A DNA stretch of 64,000 bases from Bacteroidetes bacterium 37-13. GTDB taxonomy: Bacteria; Bacteroidota; Bacteroidia; Chitinophagales; LD1. Under the pieces are notes generated by a model. That model saw only the letters and a program-made list of their open reading frames with translations, was not told where the DNA came from and searched no databases. The stretch spans positions 248,473-312,472 of the forward strand of contig MKTC01000031.1 of assembly GCA_001897535.1 (NCBI GenBank), given 5' to 3'. Below, piece by piece: positions 53,645-62,170 of the stretch. Both the position numbers and the translations under genes were made by a program. Within the stretch, counting starts at the first letter, position 1, and each line of letters opens with the position of its first letter.

Positions 53645-55519
53645 TTATACTATTACCGAATATTTGGTTCCTTTTCCTATTTCACTTTTAAAAGTAAGCG
53701 ATATGCCAAATTCTGCTGTGCGCTTTTTAATATTCTGCAAGCCGTACCGGTCTTTGTCGGTTTGTGTGGCATCAAAACCGATACCATTATCTTCAATTTC
53801 TATTAAAAGTTTTCCTTCTTCACTATTCAAAGAAATATTTACTTCGGCAGCATTGGCATACTTAAAAGCATTGGTTAAAATCTCCTGGCAAATTCTGTAA
53901 AGATTCAAGCCTAATAAAGCGTTCAATTCTCTATTAGTATTGATATTTTCAACAAAATTTATTTTGGTATTGCTGTGCTTAAATAGTGTTCGGGTAAATA
54001 TTTTCAGTTTATCCGAAAAATCCTGAATACTAATATTGGCATCACTGATTGCCCAAATCGTTTCGCGCAAATTGCCGATAACACTGCGCACAGATTGGTT
54101 AATACTATCCGTTACGGCATTTCTTTTTTCTTTATCTTCTTCGTTAATTCCATCTAAAGAATAAATGATGTATGAAAGTTGTCCGCCTACATTATCATGC
54201 AAATCTCTTGCAATGCGTTCCCGTTCTTTTTGGAGTGTTTGGAAATTTTGAAATTCTTTTTGCTTTTGCTTAAACCGATTGTGGTTAAGCCACCACAAAG
54301 CAAGCACCACAAGCAATAAAAGCAGTACTACTGCAATAATTACTGCCATGCGGTTAAGTTCATTTTTTTGGCGGAGGAGTTGAATGTTGTTTTCTTTTTC
54401 GTCTAACTGGTACGAAGCCACTGTGGCAGCAGCAGAGAGTTTGCTTTGGGTACGCAGCACCGAATCTTGCAAGAAGGCATATTTCTGACTATAACTATAA
54501 GCAGAATCAAACTCTTTGAACAGGGAAAACATTTCGCTCATCTGGAAATATAGTTCATACCGCTGTTTTAGGTTGCTATTGTATTCATTAAGCAATAGAG
54601 CTTTTCGGTAATAGTTTTGTGCAGTTTGCTTATCTCTTTTAGCTGAATAGCAGTTGCCCAAATACATATAAACATAAGCAAGGTTGAAATTCTCTTTTAT
54701 AGTATCGAAGCCTGATGCAGATTGCTGTAAATAAACTATGGCAGTATCGTATTGTTTTTGCTCCAAAAAAATTTCGCCTAACTCTAAAAAGGAATATGCA
54801 ATATTGTATTGATTGTTTTGCTCTTGGGCAATATTGTGGCTTATTTTAATGTAAAAAAGAGCGCTGTCGTATTGCCCTATCTTTCTGTAACACAGCCCTA
54901 AATTTTGATAACCCACAGCCGATGGCTTTTCTCTTTTCTCGTTAAGTTCAATTACTTTTCTAAACCAGGGAATGGCTTCTTTATATTGCTTATCGTGATT
55001 GTAACTAACGCCTATGCTATTATATGAATTGCTTATCAATACTTCATTTTGCAGGACTTCAGCTATTGCCAATGCCTTTTTATTGCTCTCACGGGCTAAT
55101 TTATAGTTGCCTGCCTCATTATATGCTTTTGATAAACTTTGGTAGGCAAAGCATTTATCTATGCTCGCTCCTTTATCGAAATATTTGATAGCGGTAAGGG
55201 CAAAGGAAATGGCTTCAATACTTTTCCCCTGCGTGTTGGAAACAACAGCGTTCAGCAAATATGCCTTTGCTTTTAAGTAATTGCTGCTTTTTTTATTGGC
55301 ATATTTAAGAAAATGATTGCTGATAGAATCGCCCAAAGTTGTGTTGCTGCTTTGTAGATAGTATAGCCATGAAAACATGCTATCTACACAAGCCATGTCC
55401 ACACAGCCTGAATTTTGCAACTCAAAATATTTTTCGGAATAAGATTTTCCGGTATCTGCTAATACTATTTTAGAAAAGCCCAAAAACACCAATAATACAA
55501 GCAGGAAAAATTGCCTCAT
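53645..55519 (-). CDS. TPR-containing sensor histidine kinase (HisKA_3 type)
   Basis: A 624-residue kinase from ATG 55519, with signal peptide MRQFFLLVLLVFLGFS. Periplasmic TPR repeats (about 75-370: LARESNKKALAIAEVLQNEV, AIPWFRKVIELNEKREKPSA, ALFYIKISHNIAQEQNNQYN) are followed by a helix (about 390-412) and the kinase core. Phospho-acceptor His441 is in RDLHDNVGGQLSY; the ATPase has the N box EILTNAFKYANA, IEDNGIGFD and GLQNIKKRTAEFG. It probably senses envelope events by protein contact and phosphorylates the regulator encoded just downstream. The start at 55573 would put 18 odd residues before the signal. Confidence 0.93.
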   Translation of the reverse strand: MRQFFLLVLLVFLGFSKIVLADTGKSYSEKYFELQNSGCVDMACVDSMFSWLYYLQSSNTTLGDSISNHFLKYANKKSSNYLKAKAYLLNAVVSNTQGKSIEAISFALTAIKYFDKGASIDKCFAYQSLSKAYNEAGNYKLARESNKKALAIAEVLQNEVLISNSYNSIGVSYNHDKQYKEAIPWFRKVIELNEKREKPSAVGYQNLGLCYRKIGQYDSALFYIKISHNIAQEQNNQYNIAYSFLELGEIFLEQKQYDTAIVYLQQSASGFDTIKENFNLAYVYMYLGNCYSAKRDKQTAQNYYRKALLLNEYNSNLKQRYELYFQMSEMFSLFKEFDSAYSYSQKYAFLQDSVLRTQSKLSAAATVASYQLDEKENNIQLLRQKNELNRMAVIIAVVLLLLLVVLALWWLNHNRFKQKQKEFQNFQTLQKERERIARDLHDNVGGQLSYIIYSLDGINEEDKEKRNAVTDSINQSVRSVIGNLRETIWAISDANISIQDFSDKLKIFTRTLFKHSNTKINFVENINTNRELNALLGLNLYRICQEILTNAFKYANAAEVNISLNSEEGKLLIEIEDNGIGFDATQTDKDRYGLQNIKKRTAEFGISLTFKSEIGKGTKYSVIV

Positions 55520-55834
55520 AGCTATGAAAGCAGCAAAGATAGAAATTGAAAGAAAGGAGTGGAAAGAAAACAAATAACTAAACTCAATAAGGTAAATCCT
55601 TTAGTACGCCAATCCTTTCATTACAAACGAAATGTTTCTATCATTTACAATGAAAGACATTTGTTTTTTCGGGCATGGTACATCTGTACTATTTCTACCC
55701 TGTATGCCATAGCTCATATTTGCAATATAAAACGGCTCCGACAAAGACTTAAACAGCTACCTGATTTTGGTTAATTTAAAACAGAAGCAGGTAGTTACCA
55801 CAAAACAACTTTAATTGAATAAAAACAAAACAAC

Positions 55835-57409
55835 ATGAAAAAAAATCTACTAAGAAAGTTCCTTTTAATGAGTTTCATTTTTGCCGGTGCTATTTCATCG
55901 GTAGATGGGCAAACGGAGGTGGTGAGAGACCAGATATTCCCTCAAGATTTAATTAATGTAAACGGGGCGCTCTTTTTTCAACCACTTAATATAGCTGGCG
56001 ATCAACTTTGGAAAAGTGATGGAACCTACTCCGGTACCACCATGGTGAAAGACTTGTATCCGGGCACTTCAGATCATACATTTGAGAACCCATTCGTATT
56101 TCAGGGAAAGTTGTATTTCGTAGCCGGTTATTCTTCGCAAGATAAAGCTTTGTGGAAAAGTGATGGAACCGCTGCCGGTACAGAAATTGTACTTCAACCC
56201 TTTACAGATAATATTACTGGGAGTTTAGTTGCAACCAATGATTATTTTTATTTTACTATCTCTTCCAAGCTGACAAAGAGTGATGGTACTGCTGCGGGAA
56301 CTTCGACTATCACTAAAAACTCAATACCGGTTCAACCTAGCACTTCTAGCAATTATGTATGGTCAAACAATAAGTTATTCTTTACAGATGTTACCAACAA
56401 AGAATTATGGGTAACGGACGGCACAGATGCCGGAACCCAGTTAGTTAAACTAATAGTTACCGGTAACTCTAATTCTTATGGGATCAACAAAATGACAAAT
56501 GTAAATGGAATTGTCTATTTCTTTGCTGCCGATGGACAATATGGTAATACAAACAAGGGGTTTGAATTATGGCGTTCTGACGGCACAGACGCAGGAACCT
56601 ATATGGTAAAAGATATCAATCCGGGAATGGGTTCGTCTCTTCTAACCGGCTTGGATAATACGGTAATGGTTGCATACGCTGGTCTCGTTTATTTTAATGC
56701 TACCGATGGTACCCATGAGGGTTTATGGAAGAGCGATGGAACAGACGCAGGCACGGTATTGGTAAAAGAAGGAATAACGCTTACTCCCAAACATGTCATA
56801 ACCAATAACAAATTCTTTTTTCGTGGCAGCGATAGACATCTATGGATAACTGATGGTACTAATGCAGGTACCATGCTTCTTGACTCTGCTGAAATATCAA
56901 ACCTTGTTAGTGAAAACATGGTGGGCTACAATGGGATAGTTTATTACCCAGCAGCAGATACCGATCAACAATTAAATGAAGATGAATTATGGCAAAGCGA
57001 TGGAACACCGGCTGGTACTTTTATTGTAGAAAACATCGGCTCGTATACAACAGCGGGAGATCCTCATGATTTAACAATAGTAGATGACTACTTATATTTT
57101 GGAGTAAGAAAAGACTTTGCCTTAAGGCGTTTAAAAATGGGGACAGGCAGCTCTACCGGAATCAGCGATATAAGCAAAACGGATTTCTCCATCCACCCCA
57201 ACCCAGCTAGCAATATAGTAACACTCACTAATCTTTCAAACAATACTTCTGTAAGCATCACCGACCTTGCAGGAAAACAAATCTATTCTACCATTGCAAA
57301 TACAACAGAGTTAAGTATAAATACTGGTGGTTTTGCCAATGGGGTTTATTTGGTGAATGTTTCTACTGCAGGAAACATGGTGAATAAAAAGCTAATCATT
57401 AATCATTAA
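55835..57409 (+). CDS. ELWxxDGTxxGT-repeat protein exported by T9SS
   Basis: A 524-residue surface or secreted protein. Signal peptide (about 1-25), then eight or more units built on LWKSDGTAAGTEIV-like motifs (QLWKSDGTYSGTTMVKDLYP, LWVTDGTDAGTQLVK, LWRSDGTDAGTYMVKDINPG, LWQSDGTPAGTFIVENIG), which should form a beta propeller. From about 445 a type A sorting domain: FSIHPNPASNIVTLTNLS to VNKKLIINH. The sorting domain is nearly identical in DNA to that of the next gene. Role unknown; binding or adhesion is a guess. Confidence 0.92.
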   Translation: MKKNLLRKFLLMSFIFAGAISSVDGQTEVVRDQIFPQDLINVNGALFFQPLNIAGDQLWKSDGTYSGTTMVKDLYPGTSDHTFENPFVFQGKLYFVAGYSSQDKALWKSDGTAAGTEIVLQPFTDNITGSLVATNDYFYFTISSKLTKSDGTAAGTSTITKNSIPVQPSTSSNYVWSNNKLFFTDVTNKELWVTDGTDAGTQLVKLIVTGNSNSYGINKMTNVNGIVYFFAADGQYGNTNKGFELWRSDGTDAGTYMVKDINPGMGSSLLTGLDNTVMVAYAGLVYFNATDGTHEGLWKSDGTDAGTVLVKEGITLTPKHVITNNKFFFRGSDRHLWITDGTNAGTMLLDSAEISNLVSENMVGYNGIVYYPAADTDQQLNEDELWQSDGTPAGTFIVENIGSYTTAGDPHDLTIVDDYLYFGVRKDFALRRLKMGTGSSTGISDISKTDFSIHPNPASNIVTLTNLSNNTSVSITDLAGKQIYSTIANTTELSINTGGFANGVYLVNVSTAGNMVNKKLIINH

Positions 57410-57424
57410 AATAAATATTACCAA

Positions 57425-58369
57425 ATGAATACATCTATATTTTCACAAACAATAATTATATTACTTTTAGCACTTAGCAGCACAGCGCAGCAAACATACA
57501 CCTACAATTTTAATGGTGATTTTACTGAAAGCTCAGGCAGTGGACCAGTGCTAACAAAAATATGTACCGGACAGTTTGAAACAGATAATTTACCCGGCTA
57601 TAATATTACTCGAAAAGTATATCATTTTGATACTAACTGCGGGTTTAGCTTTAATGATGCCGGAGGTTTTCTTGCATCAGGAAACTACACCATAGAACTA
57701 TATTTTAAAATGAAAGACTTGAGTGTGTGGAGACGTGTAATAGATTTTAAAGACAGGGCTTCTGATTACGGCTGTTATGTGTTTAATGGTCAAATGAATT
57801 TTTACAACATTGTAACCAGCGGTGCGGCTCCTTTTAATGCCGACTCATTCTCACATTACGTTATTACAAGAAATGCAGCCACAAAAAAAGTAACACTCTA
57901 CGGCAATGGCAATCAATATGTTACTTTTACAGATACTGATAATGATGCGATTTATGATGCCAGCAATAAAAAACTCAATTTTTTCCAAGACGATTTAGTG
58001 GTAAGCGATGAAGCAAGTGAAGGTTCCATAGCTGTATTAAAAATACATAATTACACCAAGGATTCTGTTGCAATTAAAACTTCATACAATAACTTATCCG
58101 GTACATTAACAGGAATAAATTCTGTAGCCGCATCTGAAATATTTGTAAACATTCATCCTAATCCTGCCAACACTGCATTTGTAATTAGCGATGTACCTAA
58201 TCAATCAGTAATTACCATCACCGACCTTACAGGCAAGCAAGTATATTCTACCATTGCAAACACTACAGAGTTAAGTATAAATACTGCTGGTTTTGCCAAT
58301 GGGGTTTACTTGGTGAATGTTACCAACAATGGCGCTGTTGCCACTAAAAAGTTGGTGATAAATAAATAA
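57425..58369 (+). CDS. LamG-like secreted protein exported by T9SS
   Basis: A 314-residue protein with a signal peptide (1-21) and a concanavalin/LamG-like body: GFLASGNYTIELYFKMKDLS, then WRRVIDFKDRASDYGCYVFN and HYVITRNAATKKVTLYGNGN. The C-terminal 75 residues (VNIHPNPANTAFVISDVPNQ to ATKKLVINK) are a type A sorting domain. It starts 15 nt after the upstream cargo gene and shares its transcript. LamG domains often bind glycans; ligand unknown. Confidence 0.88.
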   Translation: MNTSIFSQTIIILLLALSSTAQQTYTYNFNGDFTESSGSGPVLTKICTGQFETDNLPGYNITRKVYHFDTNCGFSFNDAGGFLASGNYTIELYFKMKDLSVWRRVIDFKDRASDYGCYVFNGQMNFYNIVTSGAAPFNADSFSHYVITRNAATKKVTLYGNGNQYVTFTDTDNDAIYDASNKKLNFFQDDLVVSDEASEGSIAVLKIHNYTKDSVAIKTSYNNLSGTLTGINSVAASEIFVNIHPNPANTAFVISDVPNQSVITITDLTGKQVYSTIANTTELSINTAGFANGVYLVNVTNNGAVATKKLVINK

Positions 58370-58392
58370 GATTTCCAATTATTTCTCTTTAT

Positions 58393-58422
58393 AAAAGCTG
58401 CCTCACAAGGGCGGCTTTTTTT
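58393..58422 (+). terminator. terminator of the T9SS cargo operon
   Basis: Arms AAAAGCTGCC and GGCGGCTTTT (one T.G pair) around a 7-nt loop, followed by T's, 24 nt past the stop codon. Confidence 0.85.
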
Positions 58423-58466
58423 GTGTATAGTAGCGCCCTTTTATATATTCGCTTGCAGTAGGTTTT

Positions 58467-59117
58467 ATGATTAAAGTTCCCTTAAAATATTTCTTGGTTT
58501 CACCTTACCATTCCGTGCTTAGGTATCAAGAATCTTTATTTGAGAAAGCAATCGCGGATAAAGAAGCGGGCAGGGCTGTTCAGCCTACTTTAATTATTTG
58601 CCAACACCATCCGGTTTACACATTAGGCAAAAGCGGCAAGCGCCAAAACCTATTACTGAATCCCGAAACTGTAGGTGCAGACTATGCCGAAATAAACAGA
58701 GGTGGCGATATCACTTTTCACGGTCCGGGACAAATGGTAGTTTACCCTATTTGGGATATTGATATATTGAAGATAGGAGTTGCGCAGTATGTATTTAACT
58801 TTGAAGAAGCAGTAATAAAAACACTTGCACATTTTAATATTGAAGCTGCCCGAAGCGAAGGCGCACCTGGTGTGTGGGTCGGAAACGGCAAAATAGCAGC
58901 CGTGGGCATTAAAGTGAGCCGGCACATTACTATGCACGGCATGGCACTGAATGTAAACACCGATTTGAGTTACTTTTCGCACATTGTTCCATGTGGTTTA
59001 AGTGATAAAGGTGTTACAAGTATGGCACAAATATTAGGCGGCAATTTGAATATGATTGATGTAGTAAATGTTTTTAAAAAAGAATTTGAAAACATTTTTA
59101 ATGTAGTTGTAGTGTGA
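58467..59117 (+). CDS. lipB: lipoyl(octanoyl) transferase
   Basis: Moves octanoyl from ACP to lipoyl domains of 2-oxoacid dehydrogenases, the first step of lipoate synthesis. A 216-residue protein with RGGDITFHGPGQMVVYPIWD and the catalytic pair Lys142 (NGKIAAVGIKV) and Cys176 (HIVPCGLSD). Length is normal. Its stop codon is followed at once by the start of the next gene, so translation is coupled. Promoter candidate TATATTCG about 25 nt upstream, one mismatch. Confidence 0.95.
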   Translation: MIKVPLKYFLVSPYHSVLRYQESLFEKAIADKEAGRAVQPTLIICQHHPVYTLGKSGKRQNLLLNPETVGADYAEINRGGDITFHGPGQMVVYPIWDIDILKIGVAQYVFNFEEAVIKTLAHFNIEAARSEGAPGVWVGNGKIAAVGIKVSRHITMHGMALNVNTDLSYFSHIVPCGLSDKGVTSMAQILGGNLNMIDVVNVFKKEFENIFNVVVV

Positions 59118-60365
59118 ATGGAAAGCAGGAAATCCTTTTTGAAAAAATCGTTGGCACTTAGTGCTTTTGCTCCTTTGCTTTTTCAATCGGGCAAAGGCAA
59201 CTCTACCGTAAATTTTGCAGAAAAAGACAATGATAAATTTTGGCAGCAAATTCGTGAGCAGTTCACTCTTTCGCCAGAGATTATCAATTTGAATAACGGA
59301 GCAGTAAGCCCGCAACCATTGGCAGTGCAGCAAGCACATATTGAGAATTACCAGTACAGCAATTTAGCACCTTCCTATTTTATGTGGCAAAAGTTAGATG
59401 AACAACGCGAGCCACTACGAAATAAAGTAGCAGATTTTTGTGGCGTTTCAACAGAAGAAATCGCATTTAACCGCAATACTACCGAGGGTTTAAGTACCAT
59501 CATTTTTGGCTTAAATTTAAAAGCCGGAGATGAAGTAGTAGTTTCAAAACATGATTATCCGTTTGCATTAAATGCTTGGCAACAACGCGCATTGCGCAAT
59601 GGCATTAAACTAAACTGGGTAGCACTTAATTTGCCCGAAGAAAACGAAAATAGCATAATAGAAAAGTATGTTTCAGCAATTACTCCGCAAACAAAAATTA
59701 TACATCTAACACACGTATTAAATTGGACAGGGCAAATAATTCCAGTGCGTAAAATTGCCGATGCCGCCAAGCAAAAAGGCTGCGAAGTATTAGTAGATGG
59801 CGCACATTCATTTGCACACATCAATTTTAAAATAAGCGATTTGAATTGCGATTATTTTGCAGCATCTTTTCACAAGTGGCTTTGTGCTCCGTTTGGCACA
59901 GGTTTTATGTTTGTAAAGAAAGAGAAAATCGAAAATTTATTTCCTCTGCTATCTTCTTACGAAAGTTTAAAAGATAACATCAGAAAATTTGAAACACTTG
60001 GCACACGCTCTTTTCCGGCAGAAATGGCAGTAAGTGCAGCACTCGATTTTCACCAAGCAATAGGCAACGAAAGAAAAGAAAATCGCCTGCGGGAATTAAA
60101 AAATTATTGGGTAGAAGCAGCTAAAAACATTCAAGGATTAAAGTTGCTTACTTCACTCAAAAATGAACTTAGCTGCGGCATGGCAACATTTGAAATTCAA
60201 AATAAAAAAGCAGAAGATATTGTTGCGTTTTTGCTGAACGAAAGTAAAATTCACACCTCAGCCGTTTTATGGGAAGGATTAAATGCAGTACGAATTGCAC
60301 CAAGTATTTACACTAATTTTAGTGAGTTAGATTTATTGGTTGATACCCTAAAAAGGTTAAAATAA
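59118..60365 (+). CDS. class V aminotransferase-fold PLP protein with export signal
   Basis: A 415-residue PLP enzyme of the isopenicillin N epimerase-like or cysteine desulfurase-like group. Motifs: NLNNGAVSPQPLAVQQ, FNRNTTEGLSTIIFGL, EVLVDGAHSFAHINFK (Asp for the pyridine N) and FAASFHKWLCAPFGTGFMF with the Schiff-base Lys in HKW. The N-terminus SRKSFLKKSLALSAFAPLLF looks like a Tat signal with RK in place of RR, so the folded enzyme may be exported with its cofactor. It follows lipB with no gap. Substrate unknown. Confidence 0.87.
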   Translation: MESRKSFLKKSLALSAFAPLLFQSGKGNSTVNFAEKDNDKFWQQIREQFTLSPEIINLNNGAVSPQPLAVQQAHIENYQYSNLAPSYFMWQKLDEQREPLRNKVADFCGVSTEEIAFNRNTTEGLSTIIFGLNLKAGDEVVVSKHDYPFALNAWQQRALRNGIKLNWVALNLPEENENSIIEKYVSAITPQTKIIHLTHVLNWTGQIIPVRKIADAAKQKGCEVLVDGAHSFAHINFKISDLNCDYFAASFHKWLCAPFGTGFMFVKKEKIENLFPLLSSYESLKDNIRKFETLGTRSFPAEMAVSAALDFHQAIGNERKENRLRELKNYWVEAAKNIQGLKLLTSLKNELSCGMATFEIQNKKAEDIVAFLLNESKIHTSAVLWEGLNAVRIAPSIYTNFSELDLLVDTLKRLK

Positions 60366-60372
60366 ATTCAAC

Positions 60373-61233
60373 TTATATCTGCGGCAACCCAAGCATATCA
60401 CGTGTTTCGGCAATGCTTGCAGGTTCTGAACCTAAAATACGAGTAAGTGTAGTTGCTGCTTCCACCAATTCACCATTGCTTTTCGCCATTTCACCGCAAG
60501 GCAAGTAGAAATTATCTTCTAAGCCAACTCTAAAATTTCCGCCAACGCTCAATGCTACGGCACTCATTACCCATTGTTTTCTGCCAACTGTAACTACTTG
60601 CCAATGTACGCCAGCAGGCACACTTGCAATTTGGTGCATCAAGTTCTGCGTTGTTGCAGGAATACCGCCCATCACACCCATCACAAAACTCATCACATAA
60701 GGTTTTTGCAGCAAACCCATATCCATAAATGGAAGCGCATTATTGATGTGTCCGTTATCGAAAATTTCCATTTCGGGAATTGTTCCTGCTTCTTTCATTT
60801 TTTCCAAGAAAAATTGGATATCCGAAAATGGGTTTTGGAAAACAAAATCGTGATGAAACTGTTTACTTTTTGAAGAGTAAATACCATAATTCATACTGCC
60901 CATATTTAGCGCTGCCATTTCGGGTTTTAATGCCGAAACATGATGTATTCGTTCTTCTCTCGAAATGCCTACTGCTCCGGTGGAATAGTTGATAATAGCA
61001 TTGGGAACACGCTTGCGAACCTCTTCGCCAATGAGTTTATAGGTTTCAATATCATAAGCCGGAAGTCCATCATTTTTGCGCGCATGAATATGTAAAATTG
61101 AAGCGCCCGCATTTGTTGCGCGTAATGCTTCTTCTCCTATTTCTTCAGGCGTGTAAGGAATATAAGGGCACTGGTTTCTATTAGCTAAAACGCCCGTTAA
61201 TGCTGCGGTAATTACTGTTTTTTTATTTGCCAT
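60373..61233 (-). CDS. BKACE family beta-keto acid cleavage enzyme (DUF849)
   Basis: A 286-residue TIM-barrel enzyme. Family marks: ITAALTGVLANRNQCPYIPY, SILHIHARKNDGLPAYD with the zinc-binding HxH, GAVGISREERIHHVSALKPE and GLEDNFYLPCGEMAKSNGEL. BKACE enzymes condense a beta-keto acid with acetyl-CoA to give acetoacetate and a new acyl-CoA; the first known member acts on 3-keto-5-aminohexanoate in lysine fermentation. The other lysine-fermentation genes are not beside it, so the substrate is open. It is preceded on the same strand by an enoyl-CoA hydratase-like gene. Confidence 0.9.
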   Translation of the reverse strand: MANKKTVITAALTGVLANRNQCPYIPYTPEEIGEEALRATNAGASILHIHARKNDGLPAYDIETYKLIGEEVRKRVPNAIINYSTGAVGISREERIHHVSALKPEMAALNMGSMNYGIYSSKSKQFHHDFVFQNPFSDIQFFLEKMKEAGTIPEMEIFDNGHINNALPFMDMGLLQKPYVMSFVMGVMGGIPATTQNLMHQIASVPAGVHWQVVTVGRKQWVMSAVALSVGGNFRVGLEDNFYLPCGEMAKSNGELVEAATTLTRILGSEPASIAETRDMLGLPQI

Positions 61234-61263
61234 TGCTTATATTTTCTTACAACTAAAATAACG

Positions 61264-62079
61264 CTATTTCCAAATTGGCTTCCTCTTTTCTTTAAACGCA
61301 GTTAATCCTTCCACAGCATTTTCTGTTTTAAGCAAAACTCCCAGCATGGCTTTCATAGCTTCATGTTCTTCGGGCGAAGCGCTTTTCTTTATTTTTTCGT
61401 AAGCGGCAATTCCCATCAGCATGGCAGTTGGTGAATTTTGCTTTAATTCTCCAATTAAATTTGCCAATTCATTTTCCATTTCACCTTCGGCAACTACTTT
61501 AGTTACCAAGCCTAAATTAGCAGCATCGGCAACCGGTAAATTATAGCCACGCACGCACCAATCCAGCACTCTCCGCGCAGGCATCACTTCCATTAAAGCT
61601 GCCATAACTTGAAACGGATATAATCCTCTTTTTACTTCCGGCAAGCCAAATTTTAAGCCATTGTTAGCCAATACAAAACGCACTCCGCAAAGCAGTAAAA
61701 AACCACCTGCATAAACATCACCTTCTACCTTTGCAATACTTGGTTTGTGAAACGAAGTAAAAATTTCACCAATCACAATATCGCGCTCCGGCTTTGGAAT
61801 GCTTGATACAGTGCTTAATTCATTGCCGGCAAAGGCTTTTAAGTCTGCACCGGAGCAAAACACATTTCCTTCGGATTGCAGTACCATTATCCAAACCTCA
61901 CTTGCATATTGACCATAAGCCATTGTGTAAGCTAATTCATTTAGCAATTGTGGGCTTAGCGCATTTTTGCGTGCAGGGTTGTGAAGTGTTATATAAAGCA
62001 CATGATTTTCTTCTTTCACAATCAAATATTCAAAGTGCTGCTGGTGAAAACTTTTCGTTTGCTCTTCTGTATAAAACAT
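61264..62079 (-). CDS. enoyl-CoA hydratase/isomerase family protein
   Basis: A 271-residue crotonase-fold protein. The oxyanion-hole motif FCSGADLKAFAG and the later GDVYAGGFLLLCGVRFVLAN are clear, and the second catalytic Glu position is kept in GLPEVKRGLYP. The first Glu, normally near GGGxE, is replaced by a hydrophobic residue (GGFLLL), which argues for a reaction other than plain hydration. It lies 30 nt upstream of the BKACE gene on the same strand, so both may serve one acyl-CoA pathway. Confidence 0.88.
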   Translation of the reverse strand: MFYTEEQTKSFHQQHFEYLIVKEENHVLYITLHNPARKNALSPQLLNELAYTMAYGQYASEVWIMVLQSEGNVFCSGADLKAFAGNELSTVSSIPKPERDIVIGEIFTSFHKPSIAKVEGDVYAGGFLLLCGVRFVLANNGLKFGLPEVKRGLYPFQVMAALMEVMPARRVLDWCVRGYNLPVADAANLGLVTKVVAEGEMENELANLIGELKQNSPTAMLMGIAAYEKIKKSASPEEHEAMKAMLGVLLKTENAVEGLTAFKEKRKPIWK

Positions 62080-62170
62080 GATTATCTTTTTTCTTTCATA
62101 GCAAACCTATTCATGTTTTCAATAAAGAAAAATGATTATTGAATTTTTCAAACTAAAAAGACAAAAATCC

